DNA of 41,470 nt from a virus: positions 1 to 41,470 of IMG/VR virus record IMGVR_UViG_3300010401_000022; one strand, 5' to 3'. The notes under the pieces are model-generated. The model was not told the DNA's origin, made no database searches, and worked only from the letters and a program-made list of their open reading frames with translations. Shown one piece after another: positions 7,669 through 14,201 of the stretch. The position numbers and the translations under genes were made by a program. The first letter of the stretch is position 1. The number at the start of each line of letters is the position of its first letter.

Positions 7669-7776
7669 ATGTCAGACGCCTTGGACGTGTTCGTGTGGTC
7701 GTGTTGCTGGTTCGTCGTGCTCGGCGTGTTGGGCTGGCTGGCGGATCGGTGGGCACGACGACAGGGGAGGTATTGA
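7669..7776 (+). CDS. 35-residue single-span membrane protein
   Basis: ATG at 7669, stop TGA at 7774-7776, three bases after the LPD29 stop. The sequence has one hydrophobic span (about residues 7-24, with VFVWSCCWFVVLGVLGW) followed by a positively charged tail (DRWARRQGR), so a C-terminus-in orientation is expected. It overlaps nothing and is followed one base later by the next ATG. Function unknown; many phage early regions carry such peptides. Confidence 0.62.
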   Translation: MSDALDVFVWSCCWFVVLGVLGWLADRWARRQGRY

Positions 7777-7777
7777 G

Positions 7778-8179
7778 ATGAGCCGAGACAAGACTTACGA
7801 GACGACGCGACAGGAACAGCTTGCCGTTGAACAACAGGCGCTCGCGGCCTACGGCGTGGGGCTTAATGGCGCAGGCGGCTACAGCGGCCCCGAACCCCTC
7901 TCGCCCGCCCAAGAGCGCGCACTCCGGCTCGCCCACGTCACCGCCCGGCGCTGGCTGGAAGCGCACGCGCACGGGCCGCTAGCGGTCGCGGAATTTGAAG
8001 GCACGCGCGAAGCGGCCCTCGTGCGGCGCCTGCTCAAGAACTTCATTGACGATCTGCTCGTCGGCGTCGGCCCGAACCTCGTCACGGAGATTCTCGACAC
8101 CTACTTTCACGAGATGGGCATGGGCCGCCGTGGCTCGCCGCGCTCGGCCATGACGGATACGTTCGGAGGCTCGCGATGA
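7778..8179 (+). CDS. Hypothetical protein, early arm
   Basis: 133 residues, soluble, mostly helical, with a conserved-looking core (SPAQERALRLAHVTARRWLEA and LVRRLLKNFIDDLLVG). ATG 7778 follows GGGAGG at 7765-7770. It ends with a 4-base overlap into the next gene. No catalytic motif is visible and no family recognised; it lies in the recombination operon. Confidence 0.75.
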   Translation: MSRDKTYETTRQEQLAVEQQALAAYGVGLNGAGGYSGPEPLSPAQERALRLAHVTARRWLEAHAHGPLAVAEFEGTREAALVRRLLKNFIDDLLVGVGPNLVTEILDTYFHEMGMGRRGSPRSAMTDTFGGSR

Positions 8180-8619
8180 GCGATCAGCCTCAAGCCAAGT
8201 TCGAAGGATGGGCGGTCGTCGAAGTGATGGGGCATCAGTCCTTCGCCGGCTACGTCACGACCGAGGCGTTTGGCGCGGCCATTCTGTTTCGCATCGACGT
8301 GCCGGCACTTGAGGCGCGCGAGCGGGTCACGAAGGCGCCCGGCTACATCAACGACCAGTACGCGCCGGCCGGCACGACAGTGCAGGAAGGCGCCACGCCT
8401 GGCTACACGAAGTTGTTCGGCGCCGGCTCGATCTACTGCATCACGCCGTGCTCGGAAGACTTCGCGAAGAAGGCCGTGGAGCGCTCACAGCCCCGACCGC
8501 TCATCAGCCTGCAGTTGCCGACGGCCGGAGCGCTGCCGGCGCCGATCGAGCCAGACGATGAGGACGACGAGGACAACCTCGACGGCGATGACGCCGAGAC
8601 GTTTGGAGGCCCGCAATGA
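8176..8619 (+). CDS. Conserved phage hypothetical protein upstream of ERF
   Basis: 147 residues. The N-terminal 100 residues form a compact, beta-rich pattern (FEGWAVVEVMGHQSFAGYV, ILFRIDVP, GAGSIYCITPCSED); the last 25 are very acidic (EPDDEDDEDNLDGDDAE). Proteins opening with F-E-G-W-x-V-V-E-x-M-G-H recur next to phage recombination genes. The acidic tail resembles the tails used by single-strand-binding proteins to recruit partners, which would suit its place directly before the annealing protein, but no OB-fold motif can be claimed. Confidence 0.75.
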   Translation: MSDQPQAKFEGWAVVEVMGHQSFAGYVTTEAFGAAILFRIDVPALEARERVTKAPGYINDQYAPAGTTVQEGATPGYTKLFGAGSIYCITPCSEDFAKKAVERSQPRPLISLQLPTAGALPAPIEPDDEDDEDNLDGDDAETFGGPQ

Positions 8620-9380
8620 CGGCCGGCGTCAAGGAAATGGCGCTCGTGGAGCAACCGCTGCCGCCGACCGGGCTCGTCCAGGTGATCGAGCGCATGGCGA
8701 GCGATCCGTCCGTGGACATCGACAAGTTCGAGCGGTTCATGGCGATGCACGAGCGGATGGTCGCTCAGCAGGCGCGCGCCGAGTTTTTTGCGGCATTCTC
8801 CCGGCTGCAGGGTGACATCCCGCAAATCACGGTGCTCACCGGCAAGGTGACGTCAGGGCCGATGAACGGCCAGACCTACGCCACAAACGAGGATATTCAG
8901 CGCGTCGTGCGCCCGCTCCTGCAGCAGCACGGATTCGCCCTCACATTCCGCACGGAGTTCCCCACGCCAACGAGCGTGAAGATTATCGGGCTCCTCGCGC
9001 ACAAAGGCGGCCACGCGGAGTCCACCGAGTTCGTCAGCGCAGCCGACACGAGCGGATCAAAGAACGCGATCCAGGCGCTCGGCTCCACGATCGCCTACGG
9101 CATTCGCTACACAACGCGGGCGCTCCTGAACATCACGAGTGGGGAAGTGGACGACGACGGGCAGCAGTCAGGCAAGCCGGAACCGCCAGAGGACTATCAG
9201 GCGTCCCTCGATCTGTTGTCGAAGGCAGCCGCCAACGGACAGAAAGCCCTCCGTGCTGAGTGGGAATCCACCTACAAGGTGCGCCGCGACATCTGCGATT
9301 ACATCCTCAAGCACGACAAGGCCAAGCATGAGGCGATGAAGGCGGTCGCGCAGGGCGTAGACAAAAAGGCGGTGCGTTGA
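8616..9380 (+). CDS. erf: ERF-family single-strand annealing protein
   Basis: 254 residues. ERF family pattern: YATNEDIQRVVRPLLQQHGFALTF near residues 88-111, a beta strand SVKIIGLLAHKGGH, and KNAIQALGSTIAYGIRYTTRALLNI near 149-173 followed by acidic EVDDDG. P22 Erf-type proteins bind single-stranded DNA and anneal complementary strands during recombination and genome circularisation. It overlaps its neighbours by about four bases and is paired with a YqaJ-type exonuclease just downstream, the usual two-component recombination module. Confidence 0.9.
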   Translation: MTAGVKEMALVEQPLPPTGLVQVIERMASDPSVDIDKFERFMAMHERMVAQQARAEFFAAFSRLQGDIPQITVLTGKVTSGPMNGQTYATNEDIQRVVRPLLQQHGFALTFRTEFPTPTSVKIIGLLAHKGGHAESTEFVSAADTSGSKNAIQALGSTIAYGIRYTTRALLNITSGEVDDDGQQSGKPEPPEDYQASLDLLSKAAANGQKALRAEWESTYKVRRDICDYILKHDKAKHEAMKAVAQGVDKKAVR

Positions 9381-10039
9381 TGGCCTTCACCGTCATTGAC
9401 GCCCCGCAACGTTCGCCTGAGTGGTTCGCTGCGCGCGCTGGCCGACTAACAGGATCGTGCGCTGGCGCGATGCTCTCTGAGCCGCCGAAGGGCAAGACGG
9501 AAACCGTGGGACGGCGCGATCTGCGGTTGAAACTGGCCTTGGAGCGCATCTGCGGCCGGTCCCTGGAGCGCGACCAGTTCACCAGCAAGGCGATGCAGGA
9601 TGGCCTCGATCGAGAGGATGACGCCCGCGCCGCCTACGAACTCGCGACGGGCAATGTCGTCTACACGACGGGCTTTCTGGCGCATGACACGCTCCAGGCC
9701 GGCGCAAGTCTTGATGGGCACCTTGGCGAGTTCGACGAACTCGTCTCGATCAAGTGCCGGCAGTGGGCCGCGCACTGGGACTGCGTGCAGGACGGCAAGA
9801 TCCCGAAGGCGGCCCTTGACCAGATGCGCCATGAACTTTGGCTGACAGGTGCGACCGCACATCATTACGTGTCGTGGAATCCGGACTTTCCGCCCGAGTT
9901 GCAGTTGCGGGTCAAGACATTAAAAGCGAGCGATCTTGAGTTGTCCGCCTACTCCCTCGCGGCGAAGTTGTTCCTGAACGAAGTAGAGGCGCAGGTGGTC
10001 GCCATGAACGCGCTGCGTGGCGAGGCGGTGCCGGCGTGA
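9380..10039 (+). CDS. YqaJ/lambda-Exo-type recombination nuclease
   Basis: 219 residues from ATG 9380, which overlaps the ERF stop (TGATG). N-terminal SPEWFAARAGRLTGSCAGAML is the signature opening of the YqaJ viral recombinase family; DREDDARAAYE and ASLDGHLGEFDELVSIKC follow. In lambda Exo the PD-(D/E)XK site is an Asp then Glu-x-Lys; here the Asp is in SLDG but the Glu-x-Lys position reads Ser-Ile-Lys. C-terminal AAHWDCVQDGKIPKAALDQMRHEL is typical. It would resect duplex DNA 5' to 3' for the ERF partner, if the altered site is active. Confidence 0.87.
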   Translation: MAFTVIDAPQRSPEWFAARAGRLTGSCAGAMLSEPPKGKTETVGRRDLRLKLALERICGRSLERDQFTSKAMQDGLDREDDARAAYELATGNVVYTTGFLAHDTLQAGASLDGHLGEFDELVSIKCRQWAAHWDCVQDGKIPKAALDQMRHELWLTGATAHHYVSWNPDFPPELQLRVKTLKASDLELSAYSLAAKLFLNEVEAQVVAMNALRGEAVPA

Positions 10040-10476
10040 AAGCCGACTCGCGCGACTTTCTAGCCTTCGTGGACGATGACGGCCGGTTAGGGGTGTCTGA
10101 CCGCACGGGCTTTCGCGCCTATCTGCGGCAGTTCGCCGGGAAGAACGTCATCGTGTCTGTGAATGAGCCGTCGAAGAAGCGCAGCCTCGCGCAGAATCGT
10201 TGGCTATGGGGTCAGGCGTTGCCGCTCATCGCGGAGCATTGCGGATATGACCGGCATGAGCATGAACGGCTGCACTATGACCTGTTGTCCGTCCGATTCG
10301 GCACAACCGCCGTAGCGCCATTGATTACCGGCGCTCCCCCTCGTATCGTGCCGACGCGGACGAGTTCAGAGCTTACCACGGCGGAGTTTTCAGACTACAT
10401 GGACTGGCTGACACGCTACGCTGCCGAGACGTTTGACGTGATCTTGCCGCTGCCTGATGAATCGAGAGTTGCATGA
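10036..10476 (+). CDS. NinB-like recombination mediator
   Basis: 146 residues, the same length as lambda NinB (Orf). GTG start at 10036 overlaps the preceding stop (GTGA). Signature parts: KKRSLAQNRWLWGQALPLIAE near residues 46-66 (the conserved R-S-L-x-Q-N), then HERLHYDLLSVRFG, and LTTAEFSDYMDWLTRYAAE toward the C-terminus. Lambda Orf binds single-stranded DNA and helps load the annealing protein in place of RecFOR. The gene order ERF, nuclease, NinB supports this role. Confidence 0.84.
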   Translation: MKADSRDFLAFVDDDGRLGVSDRTGFRAYLRQFAGKNVIVSVNEPSKKRSLAQNRWLWGQALPLIAEHCGYDRHEHERLHYDLLSVRFGTTAVAPLITGAPPRIVPTRTSSELTTAEFSDYMDWLTRYAAETFDVILPLPDESRVA

Positions 10477-10730
10477 CGCGCCTGATTGCTGCCCTAGATC
10501 AAACCGTCCAGATCGGCCCGCACGTCCTCACGATCGAATGGGACGTGGACGGCCCGACGATCCTCTTGCCCGCCGTGCCCACCGAGGAACCGCGCTGTGT
10601 CTGCGGCGCCGAGCTCGACACGATCGGCCGGATCGTGCATGGCCTGTCCGTGCGCTTTGTCGGGCCGGAGCGGTATGAGGTGGTGACGGACTGTTGCGAG
10701 TTGGCGCTGCCTGTGCAGGAGGCGCGCTAA
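10473..10730 (+). CDS. Small CxC-containing hypothetical protein
   Basis: 85 residues, beta-strand-rich, with a CVCG motif near residue 42 and a CC pair near residue 73. It overlaps the NinB gene by 4 bases and is followed by TAATG coupling. The four cysteines could bind zinc. No family recognised. Confidence 0.7.
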   Translation: MTRLIAALDQTVQIGPHVLTIEWDVDGPTILLPAVPTEEPRCVCGAELDTIGRIVHGLSVRFVGPERYEVVTDCCELALPVQEAR

Positions 10731-10972
10731 TGGCGAACGATCCGCGCTTGCATGTCGATGCTCGCTGGGCGCCCATCGCCCACGACTGGTTAAGCGATGC
10801 CGGGCTGCCCGACAAGATCGCGATGCGCTACACGTCTCGGCTCGCGCAGATCCTGCACGACCAGGCCGAGCAGTTCGTCGAAAGCGATCTGCCCGATCTG
10901 GAACGCGACCGCGACGAAGCGGCACGCGATGCCCATATCCATCGGCAAATCGACGAGGCGAGAGGCAAGTGA
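10730..10972 (+). CDS. Small helical hypothetical protein
   Basis: 80 residues, start ATG 10730 sharing an A with the upstream stop (TAATG). Mostly helical and acidic, with DLERDRDEAARDAHIHRQ near the C-terminus. An upstream in-frame start at 10694 would overlap the previous gene by 37 bases and is unlikely. Function unknown. Confidence 0.68.
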   Translation: MANDPRLHVDARWAPIAHDWLSDAGLPDKIAMRYTSRLAQILHDQAEQFVESDLPDLERDRDEAARDAHIHRQIDEARGK

Positions 10973-11016
10973 TGGACGCCCTGATCCGCAACGCCAGCCA
11001 GGAAGAGGGGCGCTAA
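10972..11016 (+). CDS. 14-residue mini-ORF bridging two genes
   Basis: ATG at 10972 shares its A with the preceding stop and the TAA at 11014-11016 shares an A with the next ATG. The peptide is 14 residues (ends SQEEGR). Its 3' end resembles the end of the gene at 10473-10730 (both end with a GGA-rich site then GCGCTAATGG). It may exist only to couple translation across the gap, or be a remnant; it is listed because both junctions are exact. Confidence 0.28.
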   Translation: MDALIRNASQEEGR

Positions 11017-11195
11017 TGGACTGCCCTAGATGCGAAGGCAACACCTACGTCGAATGCGAGTGCACCGAGTGTGGACATTGCCACACCCGCCAGTGTCCTC
11101 GGTGTGAAGGGACAGGCGAAGTGGACGCATTGACGCCTGACGATGTGGAGGACGCCGAAGCGGCCTCCTTGGTTGACGACGACATTCCATACTGA
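11016..11195 (+). CDS. Small DnaJ-type zinc-ribbon protein
   Basis: 59 residues with CPRCEGNTYVECECTECGHC and then CPRCEGTGEV: two CxxCxGxG-like knuckles of the DnaJ cysteine-rich type, followed by an acidic tail (DDVEDAEAASLVDDD). Start ATG 11016 shares a base with the mini-ORF stop. Such mini zinc proteins are common in phage recombination and nin-like regions; the partner is unknown. Confidence 0.78.
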   Translation: MDCPRCEGNTYVECECTECGHCHTRQCPRCEGTGEVDALTPDDVEDAEAASLVDDDIPY

Positions 11196-11196
11196 C

Positions 11197-11613
11197 ATGG
11201 CCCACATCACCTACCCTAAGCCGCTCAAGGGCGAATACCGCCTCGAACAGAAGAAGAACGCCCGGCATCGCAAGGCCATCGAAGAGAAGGTGATGGCCGA
11301 GGCGAAGCGGCGGGATCGTGGCCTATGCCGGTGGACTGGCTGCGAGTTTAAGGATCTGCGCGTTGAGGCCGCTCACCTGGAACATCGCGGCATGGGCGGG
11401 AACCCGGCGCTCGATCGCACGGAGCGGCACAAGTTGATCGCGCTTTGCGTGCGGCATCACCAACTGTTCGACCACACCAAGATCGACGTCGTTCCCATCG
11501 AGCCGCGTGGCGCAGACGGCCCCTGCGAGTTCTACACGCGGATGGACACGGGCGGGTGGGCGCTGGTGGGACGCGAGCGATCGATTCATGTGCCAGAAAC
11601 GCGAGGAGCGTAA
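11197..11613 (+). CDS. HNH endonuclease-like protein
   Basis: 138 residues. A basic helical N-terminus (LEQKKNARHRKAIEEKVMAEA) precedes CRWTGC near residue 45 and VEAAHLEHRGMGGNP near residues 57-71, then HKLIALCVRHHQLFDH near 80-95, the His-Asn-His-like core with flanking Cys/His. Start ATG 11197 lies one base after the previous stop. HNH proteins of this size in phage recombination regions resemble NinG/Rap-type or packaging nucleases; the exact substrate cannot be told. Confidence 0.8.
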   Translation: MAHITYPKPLKGEYRLEQKKNARHRKAIEEKVMAEAKRRDRGLCRWTGCEFKDLRVEAAHLEHRGMGGNPALDRTERHKLIALCVRHHQLFDHTKIDVVPIEPRGADGPCEFYTRMDTGGWALVGRERSIHVPETRGA

Positions 11614-12324
11614 ATGACCCGACAGATTCTCAATCGTTGGACCAACGCCGTGATATGGAGCGGCGAAGCCGAAACCGTCCGAGACGCCATTCTGGCGGCC
11701 TATGCCAGTGGCGCGAACCTCCGTGGCGCGAACCTCCGTGGCGCGGACCTCGGTGGCGCGGACCTCGGTGGCGCGGACCTCCGTGGCGCGAACCTCCGTG
11801 GCGCGAACCTCTGTGGCGCGGACCTCGGTGGCGCGAACCTCGGTGGCGCGGACCTCCGTGGCGCGGACCTCCGTGGCGCGAACCTCTGTGGCGCGGACCT
11901 CGGTGGCGCGAACCTCGGTGGCGCGGACCTCCGTGGCGCGGACCTCCGTGGCGCGGACCTCCGTGGCGCGAACCTCCAGCCCATTCGCGACGACCTGTGG
12001 GCCGTGCTATCGAGTGCGCCGGCCGAAGTCCCGGCGCTGTTGGAGGCGCTGCGCTCGGGGCGCGTGAACGGCTCGACCTATGAAGGCGAATGCGCGTGTC
12101 TCGTGGGAACGATCGCGAACGCCCACGGATGCGCCTACGACGCACTGCCCACGCTCAAGCCGAACGCCGGCCGACCGGCCGAACGATTTTTCCTTGGCAT
12201 CAACACGGGCGATACGCCCGCGACGAATCAGTTCTCTAAGCTCGCGGAGGAATGGATCATGGCCTGGCACACGCGGATGGTCGCGGCCTACGGGCAGAAG
12301 GCGCCAGAGGCGGCGAGCCTGTGA
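11614..12324 (+). CDS. Pentapeptide-repeat protein
   Basis: 236 residues. Residues 1-32 are an ordinary N-terminus ([15 protein letters not shown]); residues 33-122 are 18 consecutive pentapeptides of the A-(N/D)-L-x-G type, predicted to fold as a right-handed quadrilateral beta-helix; the C-terminal 114 residues form a separate domain including a short conserved-looking stretch ([19 protein letters not shown]) and a [11 protein letters not shown] helix. Pentapeptide helices can mimic the charge of duplex DNA, as in MfpA and Qnr, which act on gyrase; that this one does so is inference. It starts directly at the HNH stop. Confidence 0.88.
   Translation: MTRQILNRWTNAVIWSGEAETVRDAILAAYASGANLRGANLRGADLGGADLGGADLRGANLRGANLCGADLGGANLGGADLRGADLRGANLCGADLGGANLGGADLRGADLRGADLRGANLQPIRDDLWAVLSSAPAEVPALLEALRSGRVNGSTYEGECACLVGTIANAHGCAYDALPTLKPNAGRPAERFFLGINTGDTPATNQFSKLAEEWIMAWHTRMVAAYGQKAPEAASL
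11710..11979 (+). repeat. Eighteen 15-bp tandem repeats coding pentapeptides
   Basis: 18 units of GGCGCG(A/G)ACCTC(C/G/T)GT or its last-unit variant. Only two positions vary: the first base of the Asn/Asp codon and the first base of the final codon (Arg, Gly or Cys). 11800-11874 and 11875-11949 are identical 75-bp blocks, so the array grew by duplication of five units at a time. The repeat opens all frames, giving artefactual Val-Ala-Arg-Thr-Ser readings. Confidence 0.95.
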
Positions 12325-12449
12325 TGAGCCCCTACCAGCGCGACACCTATCAGTGCTGGGCCACCTTGGCGGCTATTGGGCTCGCCAGTCTGGCCTTTTA
12401 CGTGAGCGTGCTTGTGGGCCTTGTGCATCTGGTGGCGAGGTGGCGATGA
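12324..12449 (+). CDS. 41-residue single-span membrane protein
   Basis: ATG 12324 shares a base with the pentapeptide gene stop (TGATG). One long hydrophobic span (CWATLAAIGLASLAFYVSVL, about residues 11-30, extended to residue 37) and a basic end (ARWR). It overlaps the next gene by four bases. Function unknown. Confidence 0.62.
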   Translation: MSPYQRDTYQCWATLAAIGLASLAFYVSVLVGLVHLVARWR

Positions 12450-12721
12450 ACGCCTATCGCACGAGCCGCGATGACGAACGGAGCGCCGCCGTGATCGCCC
12501 TGTTGAAGCTGGTGGACCCGCCCGACTTGTGCCGCGGCTATCGCTACGTCCAGGCGCGCGATCCGAAACGGAACCCCGACGAGATCAAGCGGCAGCTCGG
12601 CACGGCCTACGTCGAACGGCGCCGGCAGGCCCACGCGGATCTCTCGACTATCGTCTCGTTGCGACGATCGGCCAAGTTGCGGCTCGTGGCGGCTGAACAG
12701 GGAAGGCGGCAGGCGCGATGA
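12446..12721 (+). CDS. Small basic hypothetical protein
   Basis: 91 residues, Arg-rich and helical. A central GYRYVQARDPKRNPDEIKRQ stretch and a basic C-terminus (LRRSAKLRLVAAEQGRRQ) suggest nucleic-acid contact, but there is no recognised fold. Both ends overlap the neighbours by four bases (ATGA), supporting the start choice. Confidence 0.7.
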   Translation: MNAYRTSRDDERSAAVIALLKLVDPPDLCRGYRYVQARDPKRNPDEIKRQLGTAYVERRRQAHADLSTIVSLRRSAKLRLVAAEQGRRQAR

Positions 12722-12936
12722 CCGACTTGGAATTACAGCAAGCGAAATGGCTACGCGAGCAGATTGACGACTGGCTCAGAAATAGCGAGCAGTTTGGTAT
12801 CATCGAAATTCTTCATGGAGACGACGATTCGTTTCCTGGGTATCACCAGAAGCACAAGGGCTTTGCGATTACGCGGATTCTTGATGCCTTCATTCAATCA
12901 GGCGTCACGCCGCCGACGGGAAAGGCGGGGCAGTGA
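12718..12936 (+). CDS. Small hypothetical protein
   Basis: 72 residues, mixed charge, with aromatic residues and a loop GDDDSFPGYHQKHKG. Its codons are noticeably more AT-rich than those of its neighbours (for example GGTATCATCGAAATTCTT), hinting at a different recent origin. ATGA overlap with the upstream gene. No family recognised. Confidence 0.66.
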   Translation: MTDLELQQAKWLREQIDDWLRNSEQFGIIEILHGDDDSFPGYHQKHKGFAITRILDAFIQSGVTPPTGKAGQ

Positions 12937-13253
12937 ACCCGCAACCCGACCTCTTCACCCCACCCGCCGTGCAATCGACTAGTGCGGAGAGCTTGGAGAA
13001 GTCCAAGCCGCACATGAAAGCGCAACACGACATGGTGTGGACCGAATTGCGTGAGGCGAATACCGGCATGTTCCCAGTGCAGTATCTGCTGGCCTATACC
13101 AGCATGGAGCTCGCCAGGCGCTGCGACCTGGACCGGATGCTCTGCTCCCGCGCCTTGCACTATCTCGAGCGGGCCGGGCGTGTGCGGGTTGTGACTACGC
13201 GGCCCTGTCGGATCACGGGACGCCGGGCGAAGGCGTTTGTGGCGGTGAAATAA
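12933..13253 (+). CDS. Putative winged-helix-like small protein
   Basis: 106 residues, GTG start at 12933 in a GTGA overlap. The C-terminal half (VWTELREANTGMF, LARRCDLDRMLCSRALHYLE, then RAGRVRVVTTRP) has the helix-helix-helix-strand order of a winged helix used to bind DNA, and ends with a basic strand pair. A regulatory or replication-accessory role is possible, but the assignment is from pattern only. Confidence 0.62.
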   Translation: MNPQPDLFTPPAVQSTSAESLEKSKPHMKAQHDMVWTELREANTGMFPVQYLLAYTSMELARRCDLDRMLCSRALHYLERAGRVRVVTTRPCRITGRRAKAFVAVK

Positions 13254-13471
13254 TGCCCATTAAAGGCGCAGAGACCCGCACCACCGGCCAGCATCGCGCC
13301 CCGCGCGACCTGAAAGTCTCGCTTGAGCCCAAACCGCCGATGGGCGCCAGCGGCTCCTGGTGGCTTGTGAAGCCCGAGGAGTTCGCAGAGACCGCAGCCA
13401 AGCAGCAAGAGCGCCTGAGCGGCACAAGCTCGACTTACAAATGGTTGCCAGCCGAGGGCGGCGAGGTGTAA
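13253..13471 (+). CDS. Small hypothetical protein, last gene of the first early block
   Basis: 72 residues, start ATG 13253 sharing an A with the preceding stop. A GSWWLVKPEEFAETAAKQQE segment is the most distinctive part. It ends the unbroken chain of overlapping genes that starts at 7337; the 525 bases after it have little or no coding. A promoter-like sequence lies in its last codons. Function unknown. Confidence 0.66.
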   Translation: MPIKGAETRTTGQHRAPRDLKVSLEPKPPMGASGSWWLVKPEEFAETAAKQQERLSGTSSTYKWLPAEGGEV

Positions 13472-13474
13472 ACT
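13445..13474 (+). promoter_or_regulatory. Candidate promoter for the structured noncoding region
   Basis: TTGCCA at 13445-13450, an 18-base spacer, and TAAACT at 13469-13474, with the -10 overlapping the stop codon of the preceding gene. A transcript from it would begin near 13481, ten bases before the hairpin at 13491-13524. Matches to consensus are moderate (4 of 6 each), so this could be chance. Confidence 0.4.
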
Positions 13475-13490
13475 CTCGACCAGAAAGAAC

Positions 13491-13524
13491 GAAGGCCACG
13501 AGGCGGCGAGTCCTCATGGCCTTC
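13491..13524 (+). other. Stem-loop, 13-bp stem with one mismatch
   Basis: GAAGGCCACGAGG (13491-13503) pairs with CCTCATGGCCTTC (13512-13524) except for one C-A pair, with an 8-base loop. No T-run follows, so it is not a typical intrinsic terminator. It is the first structure that a transcript from the candidate promoter at 13445 would make. Confidence 0.6.
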
Positions 13525-13685
13525 AGCGACCCGTTGTAGCGGGAACGCCGGTTGCGAACCTTCCGGCATTTTACCTCCCTCCGCCTCGGACACGCAAGCC
13601 TTTCACTAAAGCGCAAGCTCGCCCGGATAGTTGGGACGGGACAACCACACTAGCAACTATCTGTTGGCACGGCCGCTACTAGGGG

Positions 13686-13844
13686 ATGCACAAGCGGCAC
13701 GGGTGGCGCGTGAGAGCCCGAAGCGGGCGCGGTATGACCGCGGAAGAGTCTGACGCCATGATCGCCTGGTCATATTCGGGCGGTCTGCCTCGAAAGGGCG
13801 GCTCCATGCGGCTGAACTCTTTCACGGGGCGGCGGATTCCCTAG
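13686..13844 (+). CDS. Possible 52-residue protein inside the structured region
   Basis: ATG 13686 to TAG 13842-13844; basic N-terminus (HKRHGWRVRARSGRG) then TAEESDAMIAWSYSGGLP. AGGGG lies immediately before the ATG with no normal spacing; a second ATG at 13734 would give 36 residues. Neither start is convincing, and the frame overlaps hairpin sequence, so it may be chance. Confidence 0.25.
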   Translation: MHKRHGWRVRARSGRGMTAEESDAMIAWSYSGGLPRKGGSMRLNSFTGRRIP

Positions 13845-13934
13845 GGGGGAGTGCGTCTGCCCCGTGGGCTCACCATCGGCTGATCTTAAGATCTTAGGGC
13901 GAGTAGACGCTGATTCAAGATACCTAGGTCCCAA

Positions 13935-13974
13935 GGGTTGGCGGCTGAATGGCTCTGTATTCAGCCGCCAACCC
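13935..13974 (+). other. Perfect 16-bp stem-loop upstream of a small gene
   Basis: Arms 13935-13950 and 13959-13974 are perfectly complementary, with an 8-base loop (GGCTCTGT). It lies seven bases before the GGAGAGG ribosome site of the gene at 13997, so in RNA it would sit just upstream of that site. It could act as an RNA-stability or translational element, a transcription terminator without T-run, or a binding site for a dimeric protein. Confidence 0.75.
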
Positions 13975-13996
13975 GCCACACGGAGAGGATTGTTTC

Positions 13997-14188
13997 ATGG
14001 AGAAGCCAGCACGCCGCACGAAGCAGGAGACAACTGGGCGAAAACCATCCGGCGCGCGACAAATGTTCACGCGCGGCGCGACAGCGCTCGAGGTAACGCT
14101 CTCCCTGGAGTCGAACGCGCCGAGTGAGAAACGCGCCTGGTGGGTCGGAATGGCGCGAAAGGCTATTGACAGCCGTAACGCGGATTGA
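13997..14188 (+). CDS. Small basic hypothetical protein, possibly HTH-regulator partner
   Basis: 63 residues. ATG 13997 has an excellent GGAGAGG site at 13982-13988, preceded by the 16-bp hairpin. The N-terminal half is basic (KPARRTKQETTGRKPSGAR), with a hydrophobic strand (GATALEVTLSLES) after it. It ends 14 bases before the HTH gene and its last codons contain that gene's promoter. Function unknown. Confidence 0.66.
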   Translation: MEKPARRTKQETTGRKPSGARQMFTRGATALEVTLSLESNAPSEKRAWWVGMARKAIDSRNAD

Positions 14189-14194
14189 TACAGT
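14166..14194 (+). promoter_or_regulatory. Sigma-70-type promoter abutting the HTH gene
   Basis: Consensus TTGACA at 14166-14171, exactly 17 bases, then TACAGT at 14189-14194. The ATG of the HTH gene is at 14202, seven bases after the -10, so the transcript should start at about the ATG. The geometry copies that of the promoter at 7302-7330. Confidence 0.78.
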
Positions 14195-14201
14195 AGGCGG
14201 C

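Larger units (their letters stand above)
13472..13996 (+). other. 525-base structured intergenic region
   Basis: This is the only long gap in the genome. It holds at least four inverted repeats: 13491-13524; GATAGTTG with CAACTATC around 13627-13661; CACGGGGC 13823-13830 with GCCCCGTG 13859-13866; and the 16-bp perfect stem 13935-13974. It also has short palindromes (GATCTTAAGATC near 13880, ACCTAGGT at 13922-13929). One 52-codon frame (13686-13844) is possible. Candidate explanations are a noncoding RNA, a regulatory leader or a replication origin; the sequence does not choose among them. Confidence 0.6.

Noticed and set aside
11710-11979. CRISPR-like array
   Set aside because: Units are 15 bp without spacers and lie in frame in a gene.
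11702-12067. Val-Ala-Arg-Thr-Ser repeat frame and two minus-strand repeat frames in the pentapeptide array
   Set aside because: All are automatic consequences of the 15-bp repeat; only the pentapeptide frame has a normal protein on both sides.
13472-13996. tRNA gene in the structured region
   Set aside because: No acceptor stem, TPsiC loop (GGTTCGAATCC type) or anticodon arm could be fitted to the hairpins.
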